DNA of 64,000 nucleotides, taken from the NCBI RefSeq assembly GCF_036320965.1, contig NC_092276.1, positions 9,769,298 to 9,833,297 of the forward strand, read 5' to 3'. Positions 24,531 to 39,800 of this stretch are shown piece after piece (position 1 is the stretch's first letter; the number at the start of each line of letters is the position of its first letter). A program made the translations under genes and the position numbers. Below the pieces are notes generated by a model. That model worked only from the letters and a program-made list of their open reading frames with translations. It was not told the DNA's origin and did no database searches. Origin of the DNA: Panulirus ornatus (taxonomy: Eukaryota > Arthropoda > Malacostraca > Decapoda > Palinuridae).

Positions 24531-26100
24531 ACAGATGATATTAAGGAAATATTGAGATCAACAGATGATATTAAGAAATATTGAGATCAACAGATGATAT
24601 TAAGGTAATATTGAGATCAACAGATGATATTAAGGAAATATTGAGATCAACAGATGATATTAAGGAAATATTGAGATCAACAGATGATATTAAGGAAATA
24701 TTGAGATCAACAGATGATATTAAGGGCATATTGAGATCAACAGATGATATTAAGGAAATATTGAGATCAACAGATGATATTAAGGAAATATTGAGATCAA
24801 CAGATGATATTAAGGTAATATTGAGATCAACAGATGATATTAAGGAAATATTGAATCAACAGATGATATTAAGGAAATATGAGATCAACAGATGATATTA
24901 AGGAAATACTGAGATCAACAGATGATATTAAGGTAATATTGAGATCAACAGATGATATTAAGGAAATATTGAGATCAACAGATGATATTAAGGAAATATT
25001 GAGATCAACAGATGATATTAAGGAAATATTGAGATCAACAGATGATATTAAGGAAATATTGAGATCAACAGATGATATTAAGGAAATATTGAGATCAACA
25101 GATGATATTAAGGAAATATTGAGATCAACAGATGATATTAAGGTAATATTGAGATCAACAGATGATATTAAGGAAATATTGAGATCAACAGATGATATTA
25201 AGGAAATAACGAGATCAACAGATGATATTAAGGAAATATTGAGATCAACAGATGATATTAAGGAAATATTGAGATCAACAGATGATATTAAGGAAATATT
25301 GAGATCAACAGATGATATTAAGGAAATATTGAGATCAACAGATGATATTAAGGAAATATTGAGATCAACAGATGATATTAAGGAAATATTGAGATCAACA
25401 GATGATATTAAGGAAATATTGAGATCAACAGATGATATTAAGGAAATATTGAGATCAACAGATGATATTAAGGAAATATTGAGATCAACAGATGATATTA
25501 AGGAAATATTGAGATCAACAGATGATATTAAGGAAATATTGAGATCAACAGATGATATTAAGGAAATATTGAGATCAACAGATGATATTAAGGAAATATT
25601 GAGATCAACAGATGATATTAAGGAAATATTGAGATCAACAGATGATATTAAGGAAATATTGAGATCAACAGATGATATTAAGGAAATATTGAGATCAACA
25701 GATGATATTAAGGAAATATTGAGATCAACAGATGATATTAAGGAAATATTGAGATCAACAGATGATATTAAGGAAATATTGAGATCAACAGATGATATTA
25801 AGGAAATATTGAGATCAACAGATGATATTAAGGTAATATTGAGATCAACAGATGATATTAAGGAAATATTGAGATCAACAGATGATATTAAGGAAATATT
25901 GAGATCAACAGATGATATTAAGGAAATATTGAGATCAACAGATGATATTAAGGAAATATTGAGATCAACAGATGATATTAAGGAAATATTGAGATCAACA
26001 GATGATATTAAGGAAATATTGAGATCAACAGATGATATTAAGGAAATATTGAGATCAACAGATGATATTAAGGAAATATTGAGATCAACAGATGATATTA

Positions 26101-27800
26101 AGGTAATATGGAGATCAACAGATGATATTAAGGTAATATTAAGATCAACAGATGATATTAAGGAAATATTGAGATCAAGAGATGATATTAAGGAAATATT
26201 GAGATCAACAGATGATATTAAGCTAATATTGAGATCAACAGATGATATTGAGGAAATATTGAGATCAACAGATGATATTAAGGACATATTGAGATCAACA
26301 GATGATATTAAGGAAATATTGAGATCAACAGATGATATTAAGGAAATACTGAGATCATCAGGTGATATTAAGGTAATATTGAGATCAACAGATGATATTA
26401 AGGTAATATTGAGATCAACAGATGATATTAAAGAAATATTGTGATCAACAGATGATATTAAGGAAATATTGAGATCCACAGATGATATTAAGGAAATATT
26501 GAGATCAACAGATGATATTAAAGAAATATTGTAATCAACAGATGATATTAAGGCCATATTGAGATCAATAGATGATATTAAGGAAATATTGAGATCAACA
26601 GATGATATTAAGGAAATATTGAGATCAACAGATGATATTAAGGGCATATTGAGATCAACAGATGATATTAAGGAAATACTGAGATCAACAGATGATATTA
26701 AGGACATATTGAGGTCAACAGATGATATTAAGGACATATTGAGGTCAACAGATGATATTAAGGTAATATTGACGTCAACAGATGATATTAAGGAAATTTT
26801 GACATCAACAGATGATATTAAGAAAATCTTGAGATCTACAGATGATAATAAGGAAATATCGAGATCCACAGATGATATTAAGGAAATATCAAGATCAAAA
26901 GATGATATTAAGGAAATACTGAGATCAACAGATCATATTAGGCTAATATTGAGATCAACAGATGATATTAAGGAAATATTGAGGTCAACAGGTGATATTA
27001 AGGAAATATTGAGATCAACAGATCATATTAAGGAAATTTCAAGATCAACAGATGATATTAAGGAAATATTGAGATCAACAGATGATATTAAGGAAATAAT
27101 GAGATCAACAGATGATATTAAGGTAATATTGAGATCAACAGATGATATTAAGGTAATATTAAGTTCAACAGATGACATTAAGGAAATATTGAGATCAACA
27201 GATGATATTAAGGAAATATTGAGATCAACAGATGATATTAAGGAAATATTGAGATCAACAGATGATATTAAGGAAATACTGAGATCAACAGGTGATATTA
27301 AGGTAATATTGAGATCAACAGATGATATTAAGGTAATATTGAGATCAACAGATGATATTAAAGAAATATTGTGATCAACAGATGATATTAAGGAAATATT
27401 GAGATCAACAGATGATATTAAGTAAATATTGAGATCAACAGATGATCCTAAGGAAATAATGAGATCAACACATGATATTAAGGTAATATTGAGATCAACA
27501 GATGATATTAAGGTAATATTAATATCAACAGATGATATTAAGGAAATATTGAGATCAATAGATGATATTAAGGAAATATTGAGATCAACAGATGATATTA
27601 AGTTAATATTGAGATCAACAGATGATATTGAGGAAATATTGAGATCAACAGATGATATTAAGGACATATTGAGATCAACAGATTATATTAAGGAAATATT
27701 GAGATCAATAGATGATATTAAGAAAATACTGAGATCATCAGGTGATATTAAGGTAATATTGAGATCAACAGATGATATTAAGGTAATATTGAGATCAACA
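26101..27800. repeat. Second higher-order family, copy 1
   Basis: Marker monomers are GATATTGAGGAAATA (26246), AGATCATCAGGTG, TTGTGATCAAC, TTTTGACATCAAC (26797), AATCTTGAGATCTACAG, GATCATATTAGG and GATGATCCTAAGG (27440). The same order is found around 35600-36800 and, slightly rearranged, around 47400-48560. Confidence 0.85.
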
Positions 27801-28020
27801 GATGATATTAAAGAAATATTGTGATCAACAGATGATATTAAGGAAATATTGAGATCAACAGATGATATTAAGGAAATATTGAGATCAACAGATGATATTA
27901 AAGAAATATTGAGATCAACAGATGATAATAAGGGCATATTGAGATCAATAGATGATATTAAGGAAATATTGAGATCAACAGATGATATTAAGGAAATATT
28001 GAGATCAACAGATGATATTA

Positions 28021-28930
28021 AGCTAATATTGAGATCAACAGATGATATTAAGGAAATATTGACGTCAACAGGTGATATTAAGGAAATATTGAGATCAACA
28101 GATGATATTAAGGAAATATTGAGATCAACAGATGATATTAAGGAAATATTGAGATCAACAGATGATATTAAGGAAATAATGAGATCAACAGATGATATTA
28201 AGGTAATATTGAGATCAACAGATGATATTAAGGTAATATTAAGATCAACAGATGATATTAAGGAAATATTGAGATCAACAGATGATATTAAGGAAATATT
28301 GAGATCAACAGATGATATTAAGGTAATATTGAGATCAACAGATGATATTAAGGAAATATTGAGATCAACAGATGATATTAAGGATATATTGAGATCAACA
28401 GATGATATTAAGGAAATATTCAGATCAACAGATGATATTAAGGAAATAATGAGATCAACAGGTGATATTAAGAAAATATTGAGGTCAACAGATGATATTA
28501 AGGTAATATTGAGATCAAAAGATGATATTAAGTAAATATTGAGGTCAACAGATGATATTAAAGAAATATTGAGATCAACAGATGATATTAAGGGCATATT
28601 GAGATCAAAAGATGATATTAAGTAAATATTGAGATCAACAGACGATATTAAGGACATATTGAGATCAAAAGAAGATATTAAGGTAATGTTGAGGTCAACA
28701 GATGATATTAAGGAAATATTGACATCAACATATGATATTAAGGAAATATCAAGATCAACAGATGATATTAAGGAAATACTGAGATCAACAGATGATATTA
28801 AGGTAATATTTAGATCAACAGATGATATTAAGGAAATATTGAGATCAACAGGTGATATTAAGGAAATATTGAGATCAACAGATGATATTAAGGAAATATC
28901 AAGATCAACAGATGATATTAAGGAAATATT
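28021..28930. repeat. Long-range higher-order block, copy 3
   Basis: Same marker chain as at 21841. AGAAGATATT lies at 28670, and the block ends in consensus monomers after ACATCAACATATG, TTTAGATC and the AACAGGTG monomer. Confidence 0.88.
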
Positions 28931-31900
28931 GAGATCAACAGATGATATTAAGGAAATATTGAGATCAACAGATGATATTAAGGTATATTGAGATCAACAG
29001 ATGATATTAAGGAAATATTGAGAGTCAACAGATGATATTAAGAAATATTGTGAGATCAACAGATGATATTAAGGTAATATTGAGATCAAAAGATGATATT
29101 AAGGAAATATTGAGATCAACAGATGATATTAAAGAAATATTGAGATCAACAGATGATATTAAGGAAATATTGAGATCAACAGATGATATTAAGGAATATT
29201 GAGATCAACAGATGATATTAAGGAAATATTGAGATCAACAGATGATATTAAGGACATATTGAGATCAACAGATGATATTAAGGAAATATTGAGATCAACA
29301 GATGATATTAAGGAAATATTGAGATCAACAGATGATATTAATGAAATATCAGATCAACAGATGATATTAAGGAAATACTGAGATCAACAGATGATATTAA
29401 GGTAATATTCAGATCAACAGATGATATTAAGGAAATATTGAGATCAACAGGTGATATTAAGGAAATATTGAGATCAACAGATGATATTAAGGAAATATTG
29501 AGATCAACAGATGATATTAAGGAAATATTGAGATCAACAGATGATATTAAGGAAATATTGAGATCAACAGATGATATTAAGGAAATATTGAGATCAACAG
29601 ATGATATTAAGGAAATATTGAGATCAACAGATGATATTAAGGAAATATTGAGATCAACAGATGATATTAAGGAAATATTGAGATCAACAGATGATATTAA
29701 GGTAATATTGAGATCAACAGATGATATTAAGGAAATATTGAGATCAACAGATGATATTAAGGAAATATTGAGATCAACAGATGATATTAAGGAAATATTG
29801 AGATCAACAGATGATATTAAGGAAATATTGAGATCAACAGATGATATTAAGGAAATATTGAGATCAACAGATGATATTAAGGAAATATTGAGATCAACAG
29901 ATGATATTAAGGAAATATTGAGATCAACAGATGATATTAAGGAAATATTGAGATCAACAGATGATATTAAGGAAATATTGAGATCAACAGATGATATTAA
30001 GGAAATATTGAGATCAACAGATGATATTAAGGAAATATTGAGATCAACAGATGATATTAAGGAAATATTGAGATCAACAGATGATATTAAGGAAATATTG
30101 AGATCAACAGATGATATTAAGGTAATATTGAGATCAACAGATGATATTAAGGAAATATTGAGATCAACAGATGATATTAAGGAAATATTGAGATCAACAG
30201 ATGATATTAAGGAAATATTGAGATCAACAGATGATATTAAGGAAATATTGAGATCAACAGATGATATTAAGGAAATATTGAGATCAACAGATGATATTAA
30301 GGTAATATTGAGATCAACAGATGATATTAAGGAAATATTGAGATCAACAGATGATATTAAGGAAATATTGAGATCAACAGATGATATTAAGGGAATATTG
30401 AGATCAAAAGATGATATTAAGGAAATATTGAGATCAACAGATGATATTAAGGACATATTGAGATCAAAAGATGATATTAAGGAAATATTGAGATCAACAG
30501 ATGATATTAAGGAAATATTGAGATCAACAGATGATATTAAGGAAATATCAAGATCAACAGATGATATTAAGGAAATACTGAGATCAACAGATGATATTAA
30601 GGTAATATTGAGATCAACAGATGATATTAAGGAAATATTGAGGTCAACAGGTGATATTAAGGAAATATTGAGATCAACAGATGATATTAAGGAAATATTG
30701 AGATCAACAGATGATATTAAGGAAATATTGAGATCAACAGATGATATTAAGAAATATTGAGATCAACAGATGATATTAAGGTAATATTGAGATCAACAGA
30801 TGATATTAAGGAAATATTGAGATCAACAGATGATATTAAGGAAATATTGAGATCAACAGATGATATTAAGGTAATATTGAGATCAACAGATGATATTAAG
30901 GAAATATTGAGATCAACAGATGATATTAAGGAAATATTGAGATCAACAGATGATATTAAGGAAATATTGAGATCAACAGATGATATTAAGGAATATTGAG
31001 ATCAACAGATGATATTAAGGAAATATTGAGATCAACAGATGATATTAAGGACATATTGAGATCAACAGATGATATTAAGGTAATATTGAGGTCAACAGAT
31101 GATATTAAGGAAATATTGAGATCAACAGATGATATTAAGGAAATAATGAGATCAACAGATGATATTAAGGAAATACTGAGATCAACAGATGATATTAAGG
31201 TAATATTGAGATCAACAGATGATATTAAGGAAATATTGAGATCAACAGATGATATTAAGGAAATATTGAGATCAACAGATGATATTAAGGAAATATTGAG
31301 ATCAACAGATGATATTAAGGAAATATTGAGATCAACAGATGATATTAAGAAATATTGAGATCAACAGATGATATTAAGGTAATATTGAGATCAACAGATG
31401 ATATTAAGGAAATATTGAGATCAACAGATGATATTAAGGAAATATTGAGATCAACAGATGATATTAAGGTAATATTGAGATCAACAGATGATATTAAGGA
31501 AATATTGAGATCAACAGATGATATTAAGGAAATATTGAGATCAACAGATGATATTAAGGAAATATTGAGATCAACAGATGATATTAAGGAAATATTGAGA
31601 TCAACAGATGATATTAAGGAAATATTGAGATCAACAGATGATATTAAGGTAATATTGAGATCAACAGATGATATTAAGGAAATATTGAGATCAACAGATG
31701 ATATTAAGGAAATATTGAGATCAACAGATGATATTAAGGAAATATTGAGATCAACAGATGATATTAAGGAAATATTGAGATCAACAGATGATATTAAGGA
31801 AATATTGAGATCAACAGATGATATTAAGGAAATATTGAGATCAACAGATGATATTAAGGAAATATTGAGATCAACAGATGATATTAAGGAAATATTGAGA

Positions 31901-32179
31901 TCAACAGATGATATTAAGGAAATATTGAGATCAACAGATGATATTAAGGTAATATTGAGATCAACAGATGATATTAAGGAAATATTGAGATCAACAGATG
32001 ATATTAAGGAAATATTGAGATCAACAGATGATATTAAGGAAATATTGAGATCAACAGATGATATTAAGGAAATATTGAGATCAACAGATGATATTAAGGC
32101 ATATTGAGATCAACAGATGATATTAAGGAAATACTGAGATCAACAGATGATATTAAGGAAATATTGAGATCAACAGATG

Positions 32180-33480
32180 ATATTAAGCTAATATTGAGAT
32201 CAACAGATGATATTAAGGAAATATTGACGTCAACAGGTGATATTAAGGAAATATTGAAATCAACAGATGATATTAAGGAAATATTGAGATCAACAGATGA
32301 TATTAAGGAAATATTGAGATCAACAGATGATATTAAGGAAATAATGAGATCAACAGATGATATTAAGGTAATATTGAGATCAACAGATGATATTAAGGTA
32401 ATATTAAGATCAACAGATGATATTAAGGAAATATTGAGATCAACAGATGATATTAAGGAAATATTGAGATCAACAGATGATATTAAGGTAATATTGAGAT
32501 CAACAGATGATATTAAGGAAATATTGAGATCAACAGATGATATTAAGGATATATTGAGATCAACAGATGATATTAAGGAAATATTCAGATCAACAGATGA
32601 TATTAAGGAAATAATGAGATCAACAGGTGATATTAAGAAAATATTGAGGTCAACAGATGATATTAAGGTAATATTGAGATCAAAAGATGATATTAAGTAA
32701 ATATTGAGGTCAACAGATGATATTAAAGAAATATTGAGATCAACAGATGATATTAAGGGCATATTGAGATCAAAAGATGATATTAAGTAAATATTGAGAT
32801 CAACAGACGATATTAAGGACATATTGAGATCAAAAGAAGATATTAAGGTAATGTTGAGGTCAACAGATGATATTAAGGAAATATTGACATCAACATATGA
32901 TATTAAGGAAATATCAAGATCAACAGATGATATTAAGGAAATACTGAGATCAACAGATGATATTAAGGTAATATTTAGATCAACAGATGATATTAAGGAA
33001 ATATTGAGGTCAACAGGTGATATTAAGGAAATATTGAGATCAACAGATGATATTAAGGAAATATCAAGATCAACAGATGATGTTAAGGAAATATCAAGAT
33101 CGACAGATGATATTAAGAAAATAATGAGATCAACAGATGATATTAAGGTATAATTGAGATCAACAGATGATATTAAGGAAATATTGAGAGTAAACAGATG
33201 ATATTAAGAAAATATTGAGATCAACAGTTGATATTAAGGTAATATTGAGATCAAAAGATGATATTAAGGAAATATTGAGATCAACAGATGATATTAAAGA
33301 AATATTGAGATCAACAGATGATATTAAAGAAATATTGAGATCAACAGATAATATTAAGGGCATATTGAGATCAACAGATGATATTAAGGAAATATTGAGA
33401 TCAACAGACGATATTAAGGACATATTGAGATCAACAGATGATATTAAGGTAATATTGAGGTCAACAGATGATATTAAGGA
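32180..33480. repeat. Long-range higher-order block, copy 4 (longest version)
   Basis: The full marker chain is followed by the ATGATGTTAAGG, GATCGACAG, GGTATAATTG, GAGAGTAAACAG and ACAGTTGATATT monomers and AACAGATAATATTAAGGGC (33348). The whole ~1.3 kb series is repeated at 48985-50260, about 16.8 kb away. Confidence 0.9.
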
Positions 33481-35579
33481 AATATTGACATCAACATATG
33501 ATATTAAGGAAATATCAAGATCAATAGATGATATTAAGGAAATACTGAGATAACAGATGATATTAAGGTAATATTGAGATCAACAGATGATATTAAGGAA
33601 ATATTGCGGTCAACAGGTGATATTAAGGAAATTTTGAGATCAACAGATGATATTAAGGACATATCAAGATCAACAGATGATATTAAGGAAATATTGAGAT
33701 CAACAGATTATATTAAGGAAATATTGAGATCAACAGATGATATTAAGGAAATATTGAGATCAACAGATGATATTAAGGAAATATTGAGATCAACAGATGA
33801 TATTAAGGAAATATTGAGATCAACAGATGATATTAAGGAAATATTGAGATCAACAGATGATATTAAGGAAATATTGAGATCAACAGATGATATTAAGGAA
33901 ATACTGAGATCAACAGGTGATATTAAGGTAATATTGAGATCAACAGATGATATTAAGGTAATATTGAGATCAACAGATGATATTAAGGAAATATTGAGAT
34001 CAACAGATGATATTAAGGAAATATTGAGATCAACAGATGATATTAAGGAAATATTGAGATCAACAGATGATATTAAGGAAATATTGAGATCAACAGATGA
34101 TATTAAGGTAATATTGAGATCAACAGATGATATTAAGGAAATATTGAGATCAACAGATGATATTAAGGAAATATTGAGATCAACAGATGATATTAAGGAA
34201 ATATTGAGATCAACAGATGATATTAAGGAAATATTGAGATCAACAGATGATATTAAGGAAATATTGAGATCAACAGATGATATTAAGGTAATATTGAGAT
34301 CAACAGATGATATTAAGGAAATATTGAGATCAACAGATGATATTAAAGAAATATTGAGATCAACAGATGATATTAAGGGCATATTGAGATCAACAGATGA
34401 TATTAAGGAAATATTGAGATCAACAGATGATATTAAGGACATATTGAGATCAAAAGATGATATTAAGGTAATATTGAGGTCAACAGATGATATTAAGGAA
34501 ATATTGACATCAACAGATGATATTAAGGAAATATCAAGATCAACAGATGATATTAAGGAAATATTGAGATCAACAGATGATATTAAGGAAATATTGAGAT
34601 CAACAGATGATATTAAGGAAATATTGAGATCAACAGATGATATTAAGGAAATATTGAGATCAACAGATGATATTAAGGAAATATTGAGATCAACAGATGA
34701 TATTAAGGAAATATTGAGATCAACAGATGATATTAAGGAAATATTGAGATCAACAGATGATATTAAGGAAATATTGAGATCAACAGATGATATTAAGGAA
34801 ATATTGAGATCAACAGATGATATTAAGGAAATATGAGATCAACAGATGATATTAAGGAAATATTGAGATCAACAGATGATATTAAGGACATATTGAGCTC
34901 AACAGATGATATTAAGGTAATATTGAGTCAACAGATGATATTAAGGAAATATTGAGATCAACAGATGATATTAAGGAAATATTGAGATCAACAGATGATA
35001 TTAAGGAAATACTGAGATCAACAGATGATATTAAGGTAATATTGAGATCAACAGATGATATTAAGGTAATATTGAGATCAACAGATGATATTAAGGAAAT
35101 ATTGAGATCAACAGATGATATTAAGGAAATATTGAGATCAACAGATGATATTAAGGAAATATTGAGATCAACAGATGATATTAAGGAAATATTGAGATCA
35201 ACAGATGATATTAAGGAAATATTGAGATCAACAGATGATATTAAGGAAATATTGAGATCAACAGATGATATTAAGGAAATATTGAGATCAACAGATGATA
35301 TTAAGGAAATATTGAGATCAACAGATGATATTAAGGTAATATTGAGATCAACAGATGATATTAAGGAAATATTGAGATCAACAGATGATATTAAGGAAAT
35401 ATTGAGATCAACAGATGATATTAAGGAAATATTGAGATCAACAGATGATATTAAGGAAATATTGAGATCAACAGATGATATTAAGGAAATATTGAGATCA
35501 ACAGATGATATTAAGGAAATATTGAGATCAACAGATGATATTAAGGAAATATTGAGATCAACAGATGATATTAAGGAAA

Positions 35580-36840
35580 TATTGAGATCAACAGATGATA
35601 TTAAGGGCATATTGAGATCAACAGATGATATTAAGGAAATACTGAGATCAACAGATGATATTAAGGACATATTGAGGTCAACAGATGATATTAAGGTAAT
35701 ATTGACGTCAACAGATGATATTAAGGAAATTTTGACATCAACAGATGATATTAAGAAAATCTTGAGATCTACAGATGATAATAAGGAAATATCGAGATCC
35801 ACAGATGATATTAAGGAAATATCAAGATCAAAAGATGATATTAAGGAAATACTGAGATCAACAGATGATATTAAGCTAATATTGAGATCAACAGATGATA
35901 TTAAGGAAATATTGAGGTCAACAGGTGATATTAAGGAAATATTGAGATCAACAGATCATATTAAGGAAATTTCAAGATCAACAGATGATATTAAGGAAAT
36001 ATTGAGATCAACAGATGATATTAAGGAAATAATGAGATCAACAGATGATATTAAGGTAATATTGAGATCAACAGATGATATTAAGGTAATATTAAGTTCA
36101 ACAGATGACATTAAGGAAATATTGAGATCAACAGATGATATTAAGGAAATATTGAGATCAACAGATGATATTAAGGAAATATTGAGATCAACAGATGATA
36201 TTAAGGAAATACTGAGATCAACAGGTGATATTAAGGTAATATTGAGATCAACAGATGATATTAAGGTAATATTGAGATCAACAGATGATATTAAAGAAAT
36301 ATTGTGATCAACAGATGATATTAAGGAAATATTGAGATCAACAGATGATATTAAGGAAATATTGAGATCAACAGATGATCCTAAGGAAATAATGAGATCA
36401 ACAGATGATATTAAGGTAATATTGAGATCAACAGATGATATTAAGGTAATATTAAGATCAACAGATGATATTAAGGAAATATTGAGATCAATAGATGATA
36501 TTAAGGAAATATTGAGATCAACAGATGATATTAAGTTAATATTGAGATCAACAGATGATATTGAGGAAATATTGAGATCAACAGATGATATTAAGGACAT
36601 ATTGAGATCAACAGATGATATTAAGGAAATATTGAGATCAACAGATGATATTAAGGAAATACTGAGATCATCAGGTGATATTAAGGTAATATTGAGATCA
36701 ACAGATGATATTAAGGTAATATTGAGATCAACAGATGATATTAAAGAAATATTGTGATCAACAGATGATATTAAGGAAATATTGAGATCCACAGATGATA
36801 TTAAGGAAATATTGAGATCAACAGATGATATTAAAGAAAT
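35580..36840. repeat. Second higher-order family, copy 2
   Basis: Same marker series as at 26101: TTTTGACATCAAC at 35730, AATCTTGAGATCTACAG, GATGATCCTAAGG at about 36373 and AGATCATCAGGTG at about 36667. The offset to copy 1 is about 8.93 kb for both markers measured, so the block is collinear. Confidence 0.87.
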
Positions 36841-39800
36841 ATTGAGATCAACAGATGATAATAAGGGCATATTGAGATCAATAGATGATATTAAGGAAAT
36901 ATTGAGATCAACAGATGATATTAAGGAAATATTGAGATCAACAGATGATATTAAGGGCATATTGAGATCAACAGATGATATTAAGGAAATACTGAGATCA
37001 ACAGATGATATTAAGGACATATTGAGCTCAACAGATGATATTAAGGTAATATTGAGATCAACAGATGATATTAAGGAAATATTGAGATCAACAGATGATA
37101 TTAAGGAAATATTGAGATCAACAGATGATATTAAGGAAATATTGAGATCAACAGATGATATTAAGGAAATATTGAGATCAACAGATGATATTAAGGAAAT
37201 ATTGAGATCAACAGATGATATTAAGGAAATATTGAGATCAACAGATGATATTAAGGAAATATTGAGATCAACAGATGATATTAAGGAAATATTGAGATCA
37301 ACAGATGATATTAAGGAAATATTGAGATCAACAGATGATATTAAGGAAATATTGAGATCAACAGATGATATTAAGGAAATATTGAGATCAACAGATGATA
37401 TTAAGGAAATATTGAGATCAACAGATGATATTAAGGAAATATTGAGATCAACAGATGATATTAAGGAAATATTGAGATCAACAGATGATATTAAGGAAAT
37501 ATTGAGATCAACAGATGATATTAAGGAAATATTGAGATCAACAGATGATATTAAGGAAATATTGAGATCAACAGATGATATTAAGGAAATATTGAGATCA
37601 ACAGATGATATTAAGGAAATATTGAGATCAACAGATGATATTAAGGAAATATTGAGATCAACAGATGATATTAAGGAAATATTGAGATCAACAGATGATA
37701 TTAAGGAAATATTGAGATCAACAGATGATATTAAGGAAATATTGAGATCAACAGATGATATTAAGGAAATATTGAGATCAACAGATGATATTAAGGTAAT
37801 ATTGAGATCAACAGATGATATTAAGGAAATATTGAGATCAACAGATGATATTAAGGAAATATTGAGATCAACAGATGATATTAAGGAAATATTGAGATCA
37901 ACAGATGATATTAAGGAAATATTGAGATCAACAGATGATATTAAGGAAATATTGAGATCAACAGATGATATTAAGGAAATATTGAGATCAACAGATGATA
38001 TTAAGGAAATATTGAGATCAACAGATGATATTAAGGAAATATTGAGATCAACAGATGATATTAAGGAAATATTGAGATCAACAGATGATATTAAGGAAAT
38101 ATTGAGATCAACAGATGATATTAAGGAAATATTGAGATCAACAGATGATATTAAGGAAATATTGAGATCAACAGATGATATTAAGGAAATATTGAGATCA
38201 ACAGATGATATTAAGGAAATATTGAGATCAACAGATGATATTAAGGAAATATTGAGATCAACAGATGATATTAAGGAAATATTGAGATCAACAGATGATA
38301 TTAAGGAAATATTGAGATCAACAGATGATATTAAGGAAATATTGAGATCAACAGATGATATTAAGGAAATATTGAGATCAACAGATGATATTAAGGAAAT
38401 ATTGAGATCAACAGATGATATTAAGGAAATATTGAGATCAACAGATGATATTAAGGAAATATTGAGATCAACAGATGATATTAAGGAAATATTGAGATCA
38501 ACAGATGATATTAAGGAAATATTGAGATCAACAGATGATATTAAGGAAATATTGAGATCAACAGATGATATTAAGGAAATATTGAGATCAACAGATGATA
38601 TTAAGGAAATATTGAGATCAACAGATGATATTAAGGAAATATTGAGATCAACAGATGATATTAAGGAAATATTGAGATCAACAGATGATATTAAGGAAAT
38701 ATTGAGATCAACAGATGATATTAAGGAAATATTGAGATCAACAGATGATATTAAGAAAATATTGAGATCAACAGATGATATTAAGGTAATATTGAGATCA
38801 ACAGATGATATTAAGGAAATATTGAGATCAACAGATGATATTAAGGAAATATTGAGATCAACAGATGATATTAAGGAAATATTGAGATCAACAGATGATA
38901 TTAAGGAAATATTGAGATCAACAGATGATATTAAGGAAATATTGAGATCAACAGATGATATTAAGGTAATATTGAGATCAACAGATGATATTAAGGAAAT
39001 ATTGAGATCAACAGATGATATTAAGGAAATATTGAGATCAACAGATGATATTAAGGAAATATGAGATCAACAGATGATATTAAGGTAATATTGAGATCAA
39101 CAGATGATATTAAGGAAATATTGAGATCAACAGGTGATATTAAGGAAATATTGAGATCAACAGATGATATTAAGGAAATATCAAGATCAACAGATGATAT
39201 TAAGGAAATATTGAGATCGACAGATGATATTAAGGAAATAATGAGATCAACAGATGATATTAAAAAATTATTGAAATCAACAGATGATATTAAGGAAATA
39301 TTGAGAGTCAACAGATGATATTAAGAAATATTGAGATCAACAGTTGATATTAAGGTAATATTGAGATCAACAGATGATATTAAGGAAATATTGAGATCAA
39401 CAGATGATATTAAGTAAATATTGAGATCAACAGATGATATTAAAGAAATATTGAGATCAACAGATGATATTAAGGGCATATTGAGATCAACAGATGATAT
39501 TAAGGAAATATTGAGATCAACAGATGATATTAAGGACATATTGAGATCAACAGATGATATTAAGGTAATATTGAGGTCAACAGATGATATTAAGGAAATA
39601 TTGACATCAACATATGATATTAAGGAAATATTGAGATCAACAGATGATATTAAGGAAATATTGAGATCAACAGATGATATTAAGGAAATATTGAGATCAA
39701 CAGATGATATTAAGGAAATATTGAGATCAACAGATGATATTAAGGAAATATTGAGATCAACAGATGATATTAAGGAAATATTGAGATCAACAGATGATAT